DNA from: Mytilus edulis
Lineage: Eukaryota > Mollusca > Bivalvia > Mytilida > Mytilidae
Assembly (NCBI RefSeq): GCF_963676685.1
Contig: NC_092345.1
Coordinates: forward strand, 32,263,585-32,327,584
Length of the DNA: 64,000 bases
Direction of reading: 5' to 3'
Positions 10,951 to 22,124 of the stretch are shown in pieces; position 1 is the first letter of the stretch; each line of letters begins with the position of its first letter. The notes beneath the pieces are model-generated. The model ran no database searches. It was not told the DNA's origin and saw only the letters and a program-made list of their open reading frames with translations. The position numbers were made by a program, and so were the translations under genes.

Positions 10951-13900
10951 TAGTACGGTGACCAGACCCAATTTTTTTTTAGATTTAATCGTCAAAGATA
11001 CTATATGGCTATATTATATATCATTAGATTCGGAAAAATTAGTACTTTTGAAATATTGATGTCGTCAAAAAGAAATGTGGTAACAGGTTTGCATAAAATA
11101 AGGTCAAAGATCAAATTCTGTTTTATTTGTTTTCCTCCATACTTTCACAATTTGAAGATATATACAACAATTTAGGTTAAATTTTAGAAACAGACATTTC
11201 TTCAAATCAATTAACAATGAATTATCTTGAAAGTGTAAACAAAAATTAATCAGGAAATCGATTTATTCTTGAAATTTGCGTTTTTCAAACGCTTGATCTA
11301 TTATACACATATTATGTTAAAGTTACAGTAGTTACCTTGTCGGCTGCCATTCATCCTCAGCAATAAAGGATAAATATTATTATTTTACCCGAAGCCTACT
11401 ATCATGATTGAAGGCGTGTTTTGCATAAGCTCATTCATGTTATTCTTTAAATCTAAAAAGCACTCAATACCTCGAAAACAGTTACAATTCAAAACTCAAA
11501 TCAAACAGATCCACACAACAGAATTATGACAGGAGTATCTTCTGATTCATCTGTCAAGGAACATGATTTGAAATATCTACATAATTATGACCGTTTACAG
11601 TATCAAAGCTCCGGACATGTAAAATTTTGTTGCGAACAAACAAAAGACTTTTTACATGGAGATTTTCCCTTCAATGAAAACACAAGATCCTGCAAGAATT
11701 CTGCTAACATATGCCCTTTGAAATACACGGGGTGTAATGAATCATTTAACTCTCACCAACTGTATTCTAAAATTGACGGAATAGGGGGTTTAGCAATGTG
11801 TAATGCGGTCCAAATTTTTAGTTTGAATCGAAGTAAGTAAAACATGCTGCTTCGGTGTCGCCTCACGGGGAGCTAATCTGACTAAACTTACATCTTTTCT
11901 GGTGGCAAGCTTGATGCGCATTTGATAATTATTATGATTGGATGGTTTCAAAGAGATTTTTCAAATCATAAAGCTTTGGTATTAACTTTCATGCCCAAAC
12001 AAGGGCTTCATATTTGTCAATATTACAGAAACTCTAAAAACCTATGAAATAGTCGTGCGTGTCCCTCAAAGTCTTGTAGACAGTTTGCTGACCTACTCCA
12101 AACAGAGACAAAGTTGTGTCGCATCCGGTAAGTGCATGTACATCAGGCAATAGTTTACAAATTGTTGGGGAAAGACAGACAAATATACATGTAGTTAGTG
12201 AATGGTTAAAAATCTTCGCTCATCCTTTACACTGCTTATGTTCCCCATCTTTACCCACAACTCGCTTGTATGTCTCATATATTTATAGTAGTGAACACAC
12301 AGAACAATCACATTTGTATTAGAGGTCCGTATGATTGTTCTTCCGCTATTTCCCATTTCTCTAAACTTCGGGTCTAAGTTTAAGGCGTTAAGTTTCGGCC
12401 TCCTCTTGATCATGAGTGCTAGACAAGTTAAGAAAGACATTGCTGTAACAGTTTTGGTATAAATAACTTTAACAATTTCGGGTTTTACACAACGTTCTGG
12501 CAATGTAAAACTCACATGAGGTGAAATCATAGGAGATTTGTCAAAGTGTTCCAGTTAGGAATACTTCTCTCCTAAAAATCTGATGGAAGCTGTAGACTTT
12601 TTGCGGCGTTTCCTTTCGACAGACTTAATAGAGTTGTTCATGTCGTAGCGGTCAAAAACATCTGCAACATCTGCTTTTGTGTGCGTTGTAGAAATTCATT
12701 GGGACATATTTTTTTATAGCTGCAAGGTCACCGAATGTTTTACCTTTCTTAACATCAATACATGATTTCTTAGGTAAGTTGTGAGTGATGGTGCAAAGGA
12801 AGGCAGGAAAAGTCCACAAGTGACTTCAGATTTTAATTGCTTCACAAAATCAGACTTGCATGACTTTCTCATTGTGCCGTCATCTTGAAAAAGAAAAATT
12901 GGAATGGAACATACAGGGTGCGATAGTATATGTTCTATGGTAACATCATCTCTACCTTTTGTCAAAATCAGTGCACGTCTAAATACAAGTTATGGATTTA
13001 TGAGACCTAAAAGCATTTCCCCCAAATTTAAATTTAAGGTTTGTTTTTGTTGTCATGTTAGCAAACGTTTTTAGTTTTGCCTTTGATATAGAACTATAAA
13101 ACTCCGTACTGATCTAAAGAAAGAGCACACGTGATGAAATGTTTAGACATTTCCAAGCCCTCCTCGACAGCGGTGAGCAAATTGATGTGACATGGAGAAT
13201 GGGATTCCACAACAAAGGGATCAGATCAGTCATGCTTCTTTCAAATGGTCCACAATGCCAATAACATGTTCTTCATCTCTTTTCATAGCTGATAATTTTG
13301 TTTCCTCTTGTGAATTTGCATCATTTCTAGCCCCTTTCAGCGTTACACAACTAAGGGATTCTAGGAAATGTCTAGTAAGAGTCCATCTAACAAGCGCAGA
13401 CTATTGATTTTTTATGCCTACAGTGCCACCTGATCCCCCTGAGGATTTTATAACGTCTTTTCTGTTGCCATGTCAGTCCATGTACTGTTATAAAAATGTC
13501 CAGATTTATGTCTAAAGGCATAGCCAGCTATAAAAGGTGATCGAATATTCTCAGAAAGTTGAAACATATCGAGTATGTAAAGTGGCATCCACCTTCAGTA
13601 ATTGGTACGGTTGACGATCTGCAGGAAGTGACCAATTTCCATCTCGTTCTGCTCTATCATTTGAAAGCAAAATGTCTACTGCTTTAAGGAACATATCCCA
13701 GTATTTGAATGTATGTGATACAGCACATCCCCATTACTTATATGTCTCTATAAGAGGCTGTATATATGAGCTTCGAATAGCTCCGTCATATGAGTGTTAG
13801 GACTTGTGTCTTGCTTGAATTGTTAAAATAATGCTTCTGAGATAAATGAATTCGATATTATTGATTAAAAAGGGGATGAAATATCATATAAATGTTAATT

Positions 13901-14321
13901 ATATTATATTTTGCGTTAAAAAAAATGATAAAATTGAATTGAAACGTACTCTATTAAATGCAAAATATTCGTAGTGTTTATCTTTTCCATAGACTCTTTA
14001 AAAACGGGTTAATTTTGCTAAACGTTATTTGAAATCGTTAAAATAAGGTGTAACAACAATGTATATAATAACTGAAATTATATCACGGATGTTATTTTAC
14101 AATGTAGACCTCAAAACTTTTCTAAGTCGATTTTCCGTTCAAGTAAACTAACGTACTTCAAAGCCCATTTTACGAAAATTGCACCGTACGATTTTTTGAC
14201 GACAAGTCAAAATGTTGAGTTTAACCTTTGAACTATCAATACTGTGAATGTTAGCCGTATAGTTCGAATGACAATTAAACTCCTTAAATAAGCGACTTTT
14301 TCTGACTTGGTCACCGTACTA
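10951..14321. mobile_element. DNA transposon nested in the interspersed repeat
   Basis: The ends are perfect 14-bp inverted repeats: TAGTACGGTGACCA at 10951 and its reverse complement ending at 14321. The host repeat is interrupted exactly here: the two other copies read CTTGTTATCACTGAATGG across the site. TTG is duplicated on both sides (10948-10950, 14322-14324). The length is 3371 bp. A decayed minus-strand coding region lies inside. A 3-bp duplication fits several DNA transposon groups, so I leave the superfamily open. Confidence 0.85.
12020..12965 (-). pseudogene. Decayed coding region of the nested transposon (GCDTT-motif protein family)
   Basis: Minus-strand fragments in order: a block from 12965 (EHILSHPVCSIPIFLFQDDG), a block from about 12530 to 12195 (SNTNVIVLCVHYYKYM and LWVKMGNIS), and at about 12065-12155 LPDVHALTGCDTTLSLFGVG. 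The combination of a D/N-T-x-V-I-V-L block, LW-K-G, and HALTGCDTT-x-x-F-G-x-G resembles a repetitive protein family I know from cnidarian and molluscan genomes, usually without a named function. Stops and frame changes separate the blocks, so it is not expressed as a whole protein. A plus-strand frame at 11526-11840 inside the same transposon (104 residues) is unrecognised. The transposase role is inference from its location. Confidence 0.55.
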
Positions 14322-14459
14322 TTGTTATCACTGAATGGTAAAGATGTTTTAACTTATCAGTTGGTAGTAAAAGTGAATATACATTGTATAATGTATAAAA
14401 CAATGATTTAAGTTGATTCAACTACTATTCTGAACAAAGAAAGATAACTCCAATTGAAA

Positions 14460-14672
14460 ATTTCTTGCTATTGCACAATATTGTGCAATTAGATACTTCT
14501 TGCTATTGCGCAATACTGTGTAATTGAAAATACTTGCTATTGCACAATACTGTGCAATTGAAGATTTCTTGCTATTGTGCAATACTGTGCAATTGAAAAT
14601 TTCTTGCTATTGCACAATACTGTGCAATTGAAGATTTCTTGCTATTGCTGAATACTGTGCAATTGAAAATTC
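14460..14672. repeat. 36-bp tandem repeat with internal palindrome
   Basis: About six copies of a unit containing TTTCTTGCTATTGCACAATA followed by CTGTGCAATTG. TTGCACAATA/TGTGCAA forms an imperfect palindrome in every unit. Shorter versions occur in the other two copies of the host repeat (about 28430-28610 and 33200-33360). Confidence 0.85.
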
Positions 14673-15406
14673 AATACTTAATATAATAATTTTGGATCCT
14701 GATTTGGACCAACTTGAAAACTGGGCCCATAATCAAAAATCTAAGTACATGTTTAGAATCAGCATATCAAAGAAGCCCAAGAATTCAATTTTTGTTAAAA
14801 TCAAACTAAGTTTAATTTTGGACCCTTTGGACCTTAATGTAGACCAATTTGATAACGAGACCAAAAATTAAGAATCTACATACACAGTTAGATTCGGCAT
14901 ATCAATCCCAACCTTCCTTTTGTGTTCATAAACCTTGTATTTAAATTTCATTGATTTCTATTTACTTATACTAAAGTTATTGTGCGAAAACCAAGAATAA
15001 TGCTTATTTGGGCCCTTTTGTGGCCCCTAATTCCTAAACAGTTGTAACCAAAACACCCAAAATCAATCCCAACCTTCCTTTTGTGGTCATAAACCTGGTG
15101 TCAAAATTTCACAGATTTCTATTTACTTAAACTAAAGTTATAGTGCGAAAACCAAGAAAATGCTTATTTGGGCCCTTTTTGGCCCCTAATTCCTAAACTG
15201 TTGGGACCAAAACTTCCAAAATCAATCCCAACCTTCCTTTTATGGTCATAAACTTTGTGTTCAAATTTCATAGATTTCTATTGACTTTAACTAAAGTTAG
15301 AGTGCGAAAACTAAAAGTATTCGGACGACGACGACGACGCAGACGACGACGCCAACGTGATACCAATATACGACCGAAAAATTTTCAATTTTTGCGGTCG
15401 TATAAA

Positions 15407-16789
15407 AAATTGACAACAAGAAATATCTTAAGTCAAAACAAAAACACTCAGCGTTACAATTAGGGTTATGGCTAGGGTTAGGGGTATGGTTAGGGTCAAG
15501 ATTAGGGTTAAATCAAAATTCACAAATAGAATAAAAATTGGGGGAGGACTACAATAGGGTTTGCTTTAGGATAACAAATTGATAACAACAAACATCATTA
15601 GTCAAAACATAAACACTCAGCGAAACAATTAGGGTAATGGCTAGAGTAAGGGTTAGTACTGGGCTTAAATTAAAATTGACAAATAGTATTAAAATTGAGT
15701 GATGGCTTTAATAGATTTGCCTTAGGATAGCAAATTGACAACAGTAAACATTATAAGTCAAAACAGAAACCTTTAGTTAGGGTTATGGCTAGGGTTTGAG
15801 TTAGGGTTAGGGTTGGGCTTAAATTGAAATTTACAAAAAGGATAAGAATTGAGTGAGGGCTACAATTCGGTTTGCTATAGGATAAAAAATTGAAAACAAC
15901 AAACATCCTAAGTCAAAACATAAACACTCAGCGTTCCAATTCGTGTTAGTGCTAGGGTTAGGGTTGGGTTTAAATTAAAATTTACAAATAGGATTAAAAT
16001 TGAGAGGGCAACAATTTGGTTTGCAATAAGATAACAAATTGACAACAACAAACAGCATAAGTCATGACATAAACACTCAGCCTTACAATTAGGATTATGG
16101 TTACGGTTAAATTTGGGCTCAAATTAAAATTAACAAATAGGATTAAAATTGAGTGATGGCTACAATAGGGTTTGCCTTAGGATAAAAAATTCACAACAAG
16201 AAATATCTTAAGTCAAAACATAAACACTCAGTGTTACAATTAGGGTTATGGCTAAAAATAGGGTTAGGGTTAGAGTTGGGCTTAGATTAAAATTTACAAA
16301 TAGGATTAATATTGAGTGAGGGCTACTATAGGGTTTGCCTTAGGAAAAAAATTGACAACAAGAAATATCTTAAGTCAAAACATAAACACTCACCGTTACA
16401 ACTAGGGATATGGCTAGGAATAGGTTTAGGGTTAGGATTGGGCTTAAACCAAATTTTAAAATAGGATTAAAATTGAGTGCGGGTTACAATAGGTTTGCCT
16501 TAGGATATCAAATTGACAGCAAAATATATCTGAAATCGAAACATAAACACTCAGTGTTACAATTAGGGTTATGGCTAGGGCTAGTGTTAGGGTTAGGCTT
16601 TGCCTTAAATTAAAATTTACAAATAGGATTAAAATTGAGTGATGGCTACAATAGGGTTTGCCTGAGGATAGCAAGTTGGCGACATCAAACAGTATTAGTC
16701 AAAACATAAACACGCAATGTTTAAATTAGGTTTATGGCTTGGTTTAGTGTTAGGGTTAAGGTTAATATAAAATTGACAAATAGATTTAA
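15407..16789 (+). repeat. TTAGGG-bearing satellite of about 160 bp, block 3
   Basis: About nine further units with the same landmarks (AAATAGGATTAAAATTGAG, TTTGCCTTAGGATA, CATAAACACTCAG, ATTAGGGTTATGGCTAGGG). Divergence between units increases to the right. Frames such as 16410-16613 are translations of the repeat. Confidence 0.9.
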
Positions 16790-17095
16790 AAAGTAAAATC
16801 CCAAAAATACTGAACTTAGAGAAAAATCAATTCGGAAAGTCCATAATCACATGGCAAAATCAAATAACAAGACGCATCAAAAAACGTATGGACAAGAACT
16901 GCCATATTCCTGCCTTGGTACAGGCATTTTCAGATGTAGAAAATGGTGGATCAAACCTGGTTTTATAGCGCTAACCTTCTCACTTTGATGATAGTCTCAT
17001 CAAAGTCCGTTCTATTTACATTGATGCGTTAACTAAACAGACACAATAAATAAAATAGTCAATATGGGTACATCAGTCATCATCGTATAACAATT
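16790..17095 (+). repeat. Mussel interspersed repeat (family A) inside the satellite
   Basis: Landmarks are CGTATGGACAAGAACTGCCA, TCCTGCCTTGGTACAGGCAT and AACCTGGTTTTATAGC. The same family appears in reverse at 39120-39310, degenerate at 55620-55735 and 59540-59640, and forward at 57550-57680. It contains a perfect hairpin, ACTTTGATGA-TAGTC-TCATCAAAGT, at about 16981-17005. It is unrelated to the satellite on either side. Confidence 0.75.
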
Positions 17096-17357
17096 TTAAA
17101 ATCAAAATTGTGAGAGTCCGACAATAGGATTAACCTTAGAATAACAAATTGATAACAACAAACAGCATTAATCAAAACACTCAACGTTACAATTAGGATT
17201 ATGGTCAAGGGTAAGGTTAGGGTTAAGGTTAAGATAAAATTAACAAATAGAAAAACAATTGAGTGGGGGCTGTAATAGTATTTTCCGCAGGATAACAATT
17301 GACATGTTCAACCAGTATATTTTCAAAACATAGGGTTATGGCTTTGGTTAGAGTTAG
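17096..17357 (+). repeat. TTAGGG-bearing satellite of about 160 bp, last forward units
   Basis: Degenerate units (GGTTAGGGTTAAGGTTAAG, GGGTTATGGCTTTGGTTAG) ending at the hairpin at 17358. Confidence 0.8.
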
Positions 17358-17390
17358 GGCTAGTGGTGAGAATTTTTCTTACCACTAGCC
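17358..17390. repeat. Hairpin at the satellite orientation switch
   Basis: GGCTAGTGGT (17358-17367) pairs with ACCACTAGCC (17381-17390). The intervening GAGAA and TTCTT also pair, with one G-T, leaving a three-base loop. To its left the satellite reads TTAGGG on the + strand; to its right it reads CCCTAA. Confidence 0.85.
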
Positions 17391-18045
17391 GTAGCTGTAA
17401 CAAAGAAAATTCTAATCTTCAACAATTACCCTAGCTGTAGCCACAATCTTATTACTACGCTGAATGTTTATGTTATGACTTATGCTGTTCAAGTTCAATC
17501 CGTTACCCTAATGAAAACTTTTTTGTAGACCTAACAATTCAATTTAAATGCTGTTTTTGTTAATATCGTCTCAAACCTTACCATTATCCTAACCCTAGCC
17601 ATAATTTGTTTATTTAACTCTTGGTGTCAATGGCAATATAGGATGTTTGTATATATCAAGTCCTTACCTTAAAGCGAATCCTCTTGTAGACCCAATATAA
17701 TTTTATTTATTTTCATAAACCTCGTTTAACTCGAACCGTAACGCTAGCTTTTACCTCAATTATGATGATGGATGTTTATGAAATGATATAAAATGTTTGC
17801 ATATGTCAATTCGTGACTGTAACTCGAACCTTGTTGTAGCCCTCAATCAATGTTTATCCTATTTGTAAATCTAATTTTCTCACAAGCACCAATCCTAGCC
17901 ATAGCTCAATTGTAATGTTGAGTGTAATTGTTATGACATGGCCTGTTCGAATGTTCCAATTCCACTATCCTAAGGCAAACCCTATTTTTGCCCTCAATCA
18001 GTTTTAATCTGATTTTAACTCTAACCCTTATCTTAACCCTAGCCA
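17391..18045 (-). repeat. TTAGGG-bearing satellite of about 160 bp, inverted block
   Basis: The same unit on the minus strand: TCCTAGCCATAGCTCAATTG, CACTATCCTAAGGCAAACCC, GCCCTCAATCAGTTTTAATC and TAACCCTAGCC are reverse complements of the forward landmarks. It is more degenerate than the forward blocks. A last short G-rich patch (TTAGGGTTAGGCTTAGGTTAGGG) lies at about 18259-18281. Confidence 0.85.
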
Positions 18046-21000
18046 AAGCAATCCTTGACATTAGTTATAAAACATCCAGGAATTCCACAAATTTCTATGG
18101 TCAAAGGTCATTAAACCTGTTGGGATTAATGTTTATTCTTGTTTGGCAGTATTTTTTAGTAACAGCTATAGCAAAGATAGCGAGTTTCCTGTAAAATTTA
18201 CCTTGCTTTCCAAATCATGTGCCATTTTTTTCTATGAGAAAGTTTGTAGCTGGAGTGTGTTAGGGTTAGGCTTAGGTTAGGGTGTTTTGGTTGTGTGTTT
18301 TACATCATACTGTTTAGCTAGGCTAATGTAAGTTTGTTCACATGTAAAACAGGTCTGACCCAACCTCCTTATGTGCCTGTACCAAGTTAGACTTTTTTGA
18401 AATATATGTATGGTTACTTTTTTGTATGTCTATTTTCTGTAAGGAGTTATTTGTTGGTTTGTCTGTAGTAATGTTCTATTTTTCTTGTAATTAATAAATT
18501 TGATTTTCATAACATGATCAGTATTTCAAACACTGGAGTCTGGTGGTAGTAAGAATCTGTTTATAACAAAGTTTGTGATTCTTCAATTTAATTTCAGCCT
18601 GAAATAAGAGACATTGTTTCTATTGAAAATAGGTATGATTATAGTAACATTTTTCAAGCTATATGATGCACTGCTAATATTGTGGCCTGTTACAATCTAA
18701 ATATTATGTACTTCTATCGAAATAGTATAATTAAATTCCATAGTGATATTTTTCTACAAAAGGTTGGTGTTTCTCCAGATACTTCTGCCTGTCCAACTAA
18801 AAAAATCACCACAGTGATATACCTATGAGTGCTGGAAGTTGCTAAAACACCCACCAATAACAGGGTATTTATTCAATCCATATTGAGAAGATAATATTCT
18901 ACAAAGTCCCAACATATCATAAAAAACACCAAGACATATATCCTCTATATTATTTATTAGTGTATTCCATCACAGAAAAGTCATATTTAGATATGGTACA
19001 ACAACAAAAACAAATAACAAAGATAAAAGCACTATTTACAAGATAAATTTTACTGCTGTGAAGTGTTCATTTTGCCATACAATTAAAGCCCTATCTAAAA
19101 CGTTGATTTAAATCATGTATAAAGTTTTCATCTGGCAAAAGGGGGAGAAACTATCTTTTTCATCTAGCTTGGCATTTATAAAAATATATAGTTATGAAAG
19201 ATTAAAGTTTGCAGTCTATTCCGACCTTTATTTATTTGTTTATATATATGCTATCTAGTGTAATCAGACATACCTCCGATCATGTTACTGTTTGTCAAAT
19301 TTTGTAACCTGAATTTGATTCATCAATACAATGAAAGAAATTGTTAAACTTTTACAATACAATGCTGGCTGGTTATTTCGCTAAATTATAAATCTGTCCA
19401 CTTAAGGGTAATCAAACAAATTACATGGACTTATCGGACAAAAGAAATTACTGGAAATGACTATATATCTTTATTTATCATTCAATGCTATATTGCATTT
19501 TGGTGATTTTTTTGGTTTTTTCTGCAAAAGACTTATCCGTGAATATTTCAAAAGATGAACTGTTTCAGTTTACACTGTTTGTCACTGATAAGAAGCCCTA
19601 GACTAGTTTAAATACTTGCAAAAAATTGTTTAGAAAAATAAGAACATAATCCAAATATTGGTCTTCATAATAGAAGTTACAGAAGATTTTGGTGCTGATT
19701 GCTACTTAAACACACATAACTTGAACTTCACATATCAGTTGATGACAAAATAACACAAATATAGATAAATAATCAAAATAAACTGTAAACTGGACAAAAA
19801 AACATAAACATAAAACCACACTAACTATCACAATTTAAAATATGAAAAAAATCAAAAATGATCATTAACTTGTAAAAAGAAGTAATATATGGGAAAAAAC
19901 AAAAATAAGAAACTATATGTATATACATTAATTAAAGGTATCTCAAAACATGGAAATTGTTATGTAAGGGCTATTTATTTTCATCTACTGTTAATAAATC
20001 AAACCATTCCATACATAAACCGTTCACACAGATATGTCTTGTCTGGGTTACCTTATCACAAACTTAAACTGGTCATTACCAGGAAACCTAACACCCAAGT
20101 CTCTTTTCTGCAATTATTGGTGCCAGGGAAACATGTATGTTTAAGAGACAAAATCATGAAATTAATACTCTATACAAAAATATTGATGTCTTCATGTTTT
20201 GAATGATGACAATTCATTTAATGAAAATAACTACAGGTAATATTAAACTTGTTTAAAAGTGCGAGACAATAGTTTGTAAGGAAACAAAGGGAAAGCTCTA
20301 TAACATGAGTATATACTTGGTTAGTGTAAAATATAAAATAGAAAAAGTTTCCACCTTTCAAAATTACCGGGTAAATCAAAACTTATCACATTGCTCCAAC
20401 ACATATAAAAATATGTATTTTATCTTGGGTACACATAGCAGACTAGGTATTCATTCAACATTAATGTGATCATACTATAAGAAAAGCTTATTTTAACAAT
20501 AAAAAAGAATTTGTATACAAGTAAAATTTATCTAATGTGAAACCCTTCTAGATTGAAAAAAATGTTTGGATTTCAAATGTGATAATTTTATACATGTTGA
20601 ATATAAAAACCGAATAGAGAACAGAGAAGTAAACCACTAAAGGTCTACACTCTATGTCTTCGTTCATTTTGGGAATTTTGGGAAATGGGTAAATTCTTTT
20701 AGCCCTTCATGTCTTTATGTAATCACTATATAGTTGTATCAAATAAAAAAAATTCAAAAATAAATTGCATTCCTAAATATAATTTGAATATAGGAAAAAA
20801 GAAAAATTTACTAAAATTCTTACTTTTTTTAATTATTCAAAAAATGTTTACGTTGTACACCTAATCAAATCAAGTAGCCAAGCAGACGACTGTTATTCAT
20901 TACTCTCAGGTTAGGAGGTTATATTTTTTTGTTTGGATATAAATTGAAAAAAATATTTCAAAACAATTTCTGAACTTCTATAAAGTTATTTTATTGTTGC

Positions 21001-21886
21001 TGTGCAATAGCAGTCAACTGAAAATTATTCACGGTTATTTGTATTCCTCTTGAACCCAGCAGTGCAAATATTTTTTAATCAATCAAAATAAAAAATCCAC
21101 AAGCCTTTATTTAACTTTTTACAATCTGAACAATGATGTTATTGCTGAAGAATAATGTTGACGAATTTAAAACTTCCAAAAATAAATTTTCAAATAAAAT
21201 CATTTTAATTAATGTTCACAAAAAATATATCCAAAACCCTTACTGTTCAATAATAAGAAAAAAAGGATGTAAAAACACTTCAAAAATCATAACAAAAATT
21301 TTAACAGCAGAACACAAATATAATGTAATATCAAATGTTAGTGTGATTTGTAATTTTTGTGACATTCAAAGACTCTAAGATATGTCTTCAATATCAGATG
21401 GCCCATTAAAATTGTACAATTTGGTCCTTGAAAGATTTACATATATATTGTGGATTGAAAAAAGTTTGGTTTTGTAAACAAAACTATATATATAATTGGA
21501 TGGCCATGCTGATACATAAACAAAACAAAATCTTTTACTAGGGTTAAAGCATAACTTCAAAGGAGTATAACAAGCATTAGTTTACAAGTAAGCACATGTT
21601 TTTTTTTTTACATTACATTGATCAAAAGAAAGTAAATTCACTTATCTCCATTTCTGTACCATAACCAGAGTTGTCAATACTGTCAAGACTAAAAATGATA
21701 TAAATAACCACAACAACAAACAAAATATTCATTGTAAATTTATGTGTACAAGATTTTCTATTAAATATTTTCCCATGTGAACATGATCATCCTTCAGGTA
21801 AAATCCAATGTTTTCATGTTTTTATATTAATAACATAGTAACATAATCAGATATCTTCGAAACTTATCAAATTAGTCTTCAATAAC
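18046..21886. other. AT-rich sequence downstream of the TAX1BP1-like gene, probably partly its 3' UTR
   Basis: No coding region recognised. The minus-strand stop codon of the TAX1BP1-like gene ends at 21887, so the 3' UTR must lie here. Minus-strand AATAAA appears for example at 21111-21106 and near 20990, but none can be proven. Frames at 19889-20206 and 21133-21378 have no recognisable features. Confidence 0.5.
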
Positions 21887-22124
21887 TTAGTCGAATTCTT
21901 GCTCTTTAGGAATGTCACAATTGTTTTTCACATCCAGATGTTGGTTGACATGTCGTTGGAATTCTTCGTCTGTGCAATTTTCAACAATATTGTAACACAA
22001 TGGACATATTCTACCAACGTGACCAATAACATGCTCCTCAAAATTGGCGTCACTGACATCAGCCGAAAAAGTACTGGAACACACGGGACAAATCTTCATC
22101 CCTTCACCAGGAGCATCAACAAAT
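21887..22124 (-). CDS. TAX1BP1: TAX1BP1-like exon 16 (two UBZ-type zinc fingers, stop)
   Basis: Residues 873-951. Finger 1 is CPVC...FEEHVIGH and finger 2 CPLC...FQRHVNQH, the C2H2 ubiquitin-binding form of TAX1BP1. It ends in an acidic/polar tail and TAA at 21887-21889. Acceptor GACAG. The plus-strand frame at 21899-22171 is a shadow. Confidence 0.95.

Larger units (their letters stand above)
10426..15406 (+). mobile_element. Mussel-type interspersed repeat, copy 1 (head GGTGCTCCGCAGG), carrying a nested transposon
   Basis: The head reads AGGTGCTCCGCAGGGCGCAG followed by TTTATACGACCG. The tail has a GAC trinucleotide run and ends TTTGCGGTCGTATAAA, so TTTATACGACCGCA-like sequences face each other near the two ends. 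Two more copies in the same orientation lie at 27885-29875 and 32545-34646. Without the nested 10951-14321 insertion this copy is about 1.6 kb. Interior parts are a 36-bp palindromic tandem repeat and a tandem repeat of about 160 bp (landmark ATCAATCCCAACCTTCC). It sits inside the 160-bp satellite. I know the sequence type as common in bivalve genomes but cannot place it in a transposon superfamily. There is no clear coding capacity. Confidence 0.8.

Noticed and set aside
11526-11840. 104-residue Cys-containing plus-strand frame as a host gene
   Set aside because: It lies inside the nested transposon with no recognisable domain or splice context; left unassigned.
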